A stretch of 39,293 bases of DNA from Azospirillum sp. TSO22-1 (GTDB lineage: Bacteria > Pseudomonadota > Alphaproteobacteria > Azospirillales > Azospirillaceae), in NCBI RefSeq assembly GCF_003116015.1, contig NZ_LGQZ01000049.1, positions 1-39,293 on the forward strand. Reading direction: 5' to 3'. Below, in pieces: positions 38,292 through 39,293 of the stretch. The first letter of the stretch is position 1; each line of letters starts with the position of its first letter. The translations under genes and the position numbers were made by a program. The notes beneath the pieces are model-generated. The model made no database searches. It was not told the DNA's origin and worked only from the letters and a program-made list of their open reading frames with translations.

Positions 38292-39158
38292 ATGTCGGCG
38301 CCGCACGTGCAGACCCAGATCGAAGGACTGGCGCGCCTGGGCTATGCGGCGCGCGGCGTGGTGTACGTGATCATCGGCTGGCTCGCCGTCACCGCGGCGC
38401 AGGGACACAACCACCCGACCGACAGCAAGGGCGCGCTGGCCGAGCTGTTCGACAAGCCGTTCGGCACCGTGCTGCTGGCCGTCGTGGCGCTCGGGCTGGC
38501 GGGGTACGCGCTGTGGCGGGTGGTCGGCGCCGTCGCCGACGTCGACCGGCGCGGCCGTGACGCCAAGGGGCTGGTGGTGCGCGCCGGGCACCTGATCGCC
38601 GGCGGCATCCACGCGGCGCTCGCTCTCTATTGCCTGAGGCTGCTGGCCGGGCGGGGCGGGCACGAGACCAGCGAGAGCACGGCGCGCGACTGGACCGCGC
38701 GGCTGCTGGAACTGCCGCTCGGCGACTGGCTGGTGGCGGCGGTGGGGATCGGCATCGCCGGCTTCGGCGTCAGCCAGATCCTGCGCGCCTGGAAGGCCGA
38801 CTTCCTGCCGGCGCTCGCCTGCGACCATAGGACCGCGCGCGTCGTCAAGCCGCTGGGGCAGGCCGGGTTCGCGGCGCGCGGCGTGGTGTTCGTGCTGGTC
38901 GGGATGTTCTTCGTGCTGGCCGCGTGGCACGCCAACGCCATGGAATCCGGCGGCATGATCAAGGCCTTCCGCTGGATGCAGGCGCAGCCCTTCGGGCCGT
39001 GGCTGCTCGGGATCGTGGCGCTGGGGCTGCTGGCGTTCGGGCTGTTCAGCCTGGTGCAGGCGGTCTACCGCCGCATCGACAGCGAAGGCGCGATGCGGCG
39101 GATCGATGATTCCCTTTCCCGTCCCGGGAGAGGGTGGCCGGCGAAGCCGGCCGGGTGA
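38292..39158 (+). CDS. DUF1206 membrane protein
   Basis: This 288-residue protein has six predicted transmembrane helices arranged as three repeats of two, as in DUF1206 (family of unknown function). The repeats begin LARLGYAARGVVYVIIGW, LVVRAGHLIAGGIHAALALY and LGQAGFAARGVVFVLVGM. The start at 38292 has GGGGAGA 8 nt upstream; an in-frame GTG at 38223 would add an unconserved Pro-rich stretch. The last 15 or so residues (SRPGRGWPAKPAG) and the TGA lie in an intergenic repeat of family B, so the natural C-terminus may be shorter in relatives. Confidence 0.88.
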   Translation: MSAPHVQTQIEGLARLGYAARGVVYVIIGWLAVTAAQGHNHPTDSKGALAELFDKPFGTVLLAVVALGLAGYALWRVVGAVADVDRRGRDAKGLVVRAGHLIAGGIHAALALYCLRLLAGRGGHETSESTARDWTARLLELPLGDWLVAAVGIGIAGFGVSQILRAWKADFLPALACDHRTARVVKPLGQAGFAARGVVFVLVGMFFVLAAWHANAMESGGMIKAFRWMQAQPFGPWLLGIVALGLLAFGLFSLVQAVYRRIDSEGAMRRIDDSLSRPGRGWPAKPAG

Positions 39159-39161
39159 GGG
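39112..39161. repeat. Palindromic repeat, family B (half element)
   Basis: TTCCCGTCCCGGGAGAGGG, a GGCCGGC/GCCGGCC hairpin and a GGGTGAGGG end match the reverse complement of 28584-28632. It provides the stop codon of the DUF1206 gene. Confidence 0.75.
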
Positions 39162-39179
39162 TAAATTCAAGAATCCTTG

Positions 39180-39293
39180 GACGGCACCCCCACCCTCCCA
39201 CGCTATGCGTGGGGCCCCTCCACCGGTCGCCCGCAAGTCGGGCGACCGCGCTCCGCCTACGATCGCCTTCGGCGCCCGTTGCCTGCGGCACCG
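39180..39293. repeat. Hairpin-rich intergenic DNA at window end
   Basis: Two clear hairpins lie here: CCACGC/GCGTGG (39198-39212) and GGTCGCCCG/CGGGCGACC (39225-39247). The sequence is GC-rich and non-coding. It may continue the family B mosaic beyond the window, so its end cannot be defined. Confidence 0.45.

Overview
The window is high-GC DNA with dense coding, most likely from an alphaproteobacterium of the Rhodospirillales, close to Azospirillum. This rests on gene content and on how the proteins read, not on a database search. It spans the chromosomal replication origin neighbourhood. The best oriC candidate is the non-coding stretch 25477-25888 between a pyruvate dikinase regulatory gene and hemE. 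It holds one perfect and several near-perfect DnaA boxes, an AT-rich tract and an unusual cluster of eight GANTC sites. Three parS palindromes (14061, 16043, 23508) lie 2-12 kb to its left, and parA-parB lie beyond them.

Layout. 1-5047: an Ala/Pro-rich partial ORF, an L,D-transpeptidase, YggS, an uncharacterised exported protein and two tandem paralogous porins. 5358-11142 (+): DUF3576 lipoprotein, leuS, lptE, holA and a DUF3108 protein. 11132-18011 (-): DUF6489 protein, [2Fe-2S] ferredoxin, mnmE, mnmG, rsmG, parA, parB and a methyltransferase, read in that order. 18121-21611 (+): DUF255 thioredoxin-fold protein, ogt and a quinone oxidoreductase. 21713-25476 (-): a tightly overlapping run of PDRP, maf, aroE, coaE and dnaQ, read away from oriC. 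25889-28501 (+): hemE, hemH and hemJ, read away from oriC on the other side. 28588-31317 (-): a P2-type cation ATPase placed between hemJ and rho. 31675-36193: rho, secB, fxsA, timA and mltA. 36422-39158: a chemoreceptor and a DUF1206 membrane protein.

How the genes work together. The two arms next to oriC run co-directionally with the replication forks. ParA, ParB and the three parS sites form the chromosome segregation system. HolA and DnaQ are replisome subunits. MnmE/MnmG modify tRNA and RsmG modifies 16S rRNA. HemE, HemJ and HemH carry out three late steps of haem synthesis. LptE, the porins, MltA, the L,D-transpeptidase and TimA belong to the envelope.

Intergenic DNA is rich in palindromic repeats of at least four families, mainly at convergent gene junctions. 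Two genes (the P-type ATPase and the DUF1206 gene) take their C-terminal codons and stop codon from the same repeat family. No tRNA, rRNA, CRISPR array, transposase or phage gene was seen. I found no clear candidate for an entirely new system. The most interesting parts are the oriC/GANTC/parS architecture, the nested repeat elements and the C-rich rho leader.
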